A stretch of DNA of 64,000 bases from Chamaelirium japonicum. Lineage: Eukaryota; Streptophyta; Magnoliopsida; Liliales; Melanthiaceae. The DNA lies in contig OX393549.1 of the NCBI GenBank assembly GCA_947650365.1, positions 78,920,533 to 78,984,532 on the forward strand, given 5' to 3'. This document shows positions 63,055-64,000 of this stretch, piece after piece; position 1 is the first letter of the stretch, and each line of letters opens with the position of its first letter. The position numbers and the translations under genes are program-made. Under the pieces are notes generated by a model. The model was not told the origin of the DNA. It was given only the letters and a program-made list of their open reading frames with translations, and made no database searches.

Positions 63055-63609
63055 ATAAAAGAAGCAGAGGGAGGAATTCTTTTCGTAGATGAAGCTTACA
63101 GGTTGATACCAATGCAGAAAGCAGATGATAAGGACTATGGCATAGAGGCTTTAGAAGAAATAATGTCTGTAATGGACAGTGGCAAGGTGGTTGTTATATT
63201 TGCTGGATATTGTGAGCCTATGAAGCGTGTGATTTCATCAAACGAAGGTTTTTGTAGAAGGGTGACAAAGTTCTTTTTATTCGATGACTTCAGTACCACC
63301 GAGCTTGCTCAAATTTTACATTTGAAGATGAATGATCAGGATCAAAGTAGTGCACTATATGGGTTCAAGTTGCACCCATCATGTAGCATGGAGGCTGTTG
63401 CAAAATTGATTGAGTGTGAGACAACAGAGAGACAGAGAAAGGAGATGAATGGGGGTTTAATTGATCCATTGCTTGCGAATGCTCGAGAAAATCTGGATCT
63501 TCGGCTTGATTTTGATAGCACAGATGTTGATAGTTTGATTACAATCACCATGGAAGACTTGGTAGCTGGTCTTCAGGTCCTTTCACAAGGAGAGGTTCCA
63601 GTAGCTTAG
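63055..63609 (+). CDS. Terminal exon of an ankyrin/CbbX-type AAA ATPase gene
   Basis: The exon opens after TAACAG with IKEAEGG then ILFVDEAYRL, the Walker B motif of CbxX/CfxQ-type AAA proteins. VVVIFAGYCEPMKRVI follows (sensor-1 region), then SNEGFCRRVTKFF with the arginine finger zone, a small helical C-terminal part, RENLDLRLDF and a final TMEDLVAGLQVLSQ before a short tail and TAG. In plants this arrangement belongs to a protein with N-terminal ankyrin repeats. The Walker A exon and the ankyrin exons were not found on the plus strand of the preceding 3 kb, so this may be the tail of a gene whose other exons lie far upstream, or an orphan duplicate. The exon itself has no damage. Confidence 0.8.
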   Translation: MKEAEGGILFVDEAYRLIPMQKADDKDYGIEALEEIMSVMDSGKVVVIFAGYCEPMKRVISSNEGFCRRVTKFFLFDDFSTTELAQILHLKMNDQDQSSALYGFKLHPSCSMEAVAKLIECETTERQRKEMNGGLIDPLLANARENLDLRLDFDSTDVDSLITITMEDLVAGLQVLSQGEVPVA

Positions 63610-64000
63610 CATGGCGATTTTTTTGGGTAGTCTAGCTGCGATGATCTTCTGAAACAGGTCTATCAAAGAGGTTATATACGCACACCGGAAGAATTCAAAT
63701 TACAGGTATTGATTTGTTCTTTGTATTGAAGTAATAGAGGAGATTTTCAACAATGTACTACATGATTGTAATCAGTTTTTCTTGAAACAATTCTGGTGTA
63801 ACTGCTGTAGAATTTTTGTATTCAATCAAATCATTTAATTCAACCTTTGCTTTATATTTCTTTCCTTTATTTTGTTCACCTATACATCTTTTTGTGAAAT
63901 GTTATATAGTGCATGCCCGTGCCTATCGAAGAGAAGTGTTGGCGCACAACAGAATTTAGTCCCAAATAAATGTAAAATAAAAAATCCCACATAAGGATTA
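63610..64000 (+). other. 3' flank of the AAA exon
   Basis: Likely 3' untranslated sequence. 63637-63704 could be read as LLKQVYQRGYIRTPEEFKLQ before a GTATTG donor-like site, but it is out of continuity with the exon's stop. TTTTATTT-rich text follows to the window end. Confidence 0.4.

Overview
The window is nuclear DNA of a flowering plant with a repeat-rich genome. The evidence is an intact RAD23-type ubiquitin receptor split by large introns, plant-specific families (FAR1/FRS, P-class PPR, ankyrin/CbbX-type AAA protein), plant mitochondrial DNA at the left edge, a Helitron, Ty3/gypsy and short-LTR retrotransposons, and many (TA)n arrays. The species cannot be fixed from the sequence alone.

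Layout. 1-2570: a nuclear copy of mitochondrial DNA ending in a piece of the mitochondrial 26S rRNA gene. 3245-33050, minus strand: one RAD23 gene. Twelve coding exons splice into 1200 nt (399 codons plus stop) spread over 29.4 kb. Its introns hold a 972-bp Mutator-like element with a perfect 9-bp target duplication, a 1.1-kb hAT-like element, further terminal-inverted-repeat elements, a decayed LTR element, a PPR gene fragment and a cluster of TA-embedded elements. 33.1-36.4 kb: more TA-embedded elements just upstream of the RAD23 promoter, GA/proline-codon low-complexity DNA and a probable solo LTR. 36.5-37.7 kb: a tandemly duplicated exon-like block. 39.0-51.6 kb: a pseudogenised Helitron (Rep and Pif1-type helicase) cut in two by a 7.56-kb gag-protease-only Ty3/gypsy element with target duplication GTAAT. 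53.66-55.0 kb: five TA arrays separated by three palindromes and one larger element. 56.0-57.2 kb: a small J-domain protein gene. 57.8-58.95 kb: a FAR1-type gene fragment broken by a stop. 60.0-63.0 kb: a retrotransposon with 179-bp LTRs carrying a host-gene fragment. 63.05-63.6 kb: the last exon of an AAA ATPase gene.

The most unusual content is a set of elements sitting inside (TA)n microsatellites. Five copies are near-perfect palindromes of about 100-165 bp with a fixed polarity (GA tract or bare TA on one end, CCCC on the other). At least five larger elements share an inverted-repeat core around one conserved asymmetric loop, while their outer termini differ. They occur in three clusters as beads on a TA string. 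The only precedent I know is the rice MITE called Micron, described as targeting TA microsatellites.

The cellular genes are not functionally linked. RAD23 delivers ubiquitinated proteins to the proteasome and takes part in XPC-dependent repair; the J-domain protein is an Hsp70 co-chaperone; the AAA exon belongs to an ankyrin/CbbX-type protein. All identities were read by eye from protein motifs; no database search was possible.
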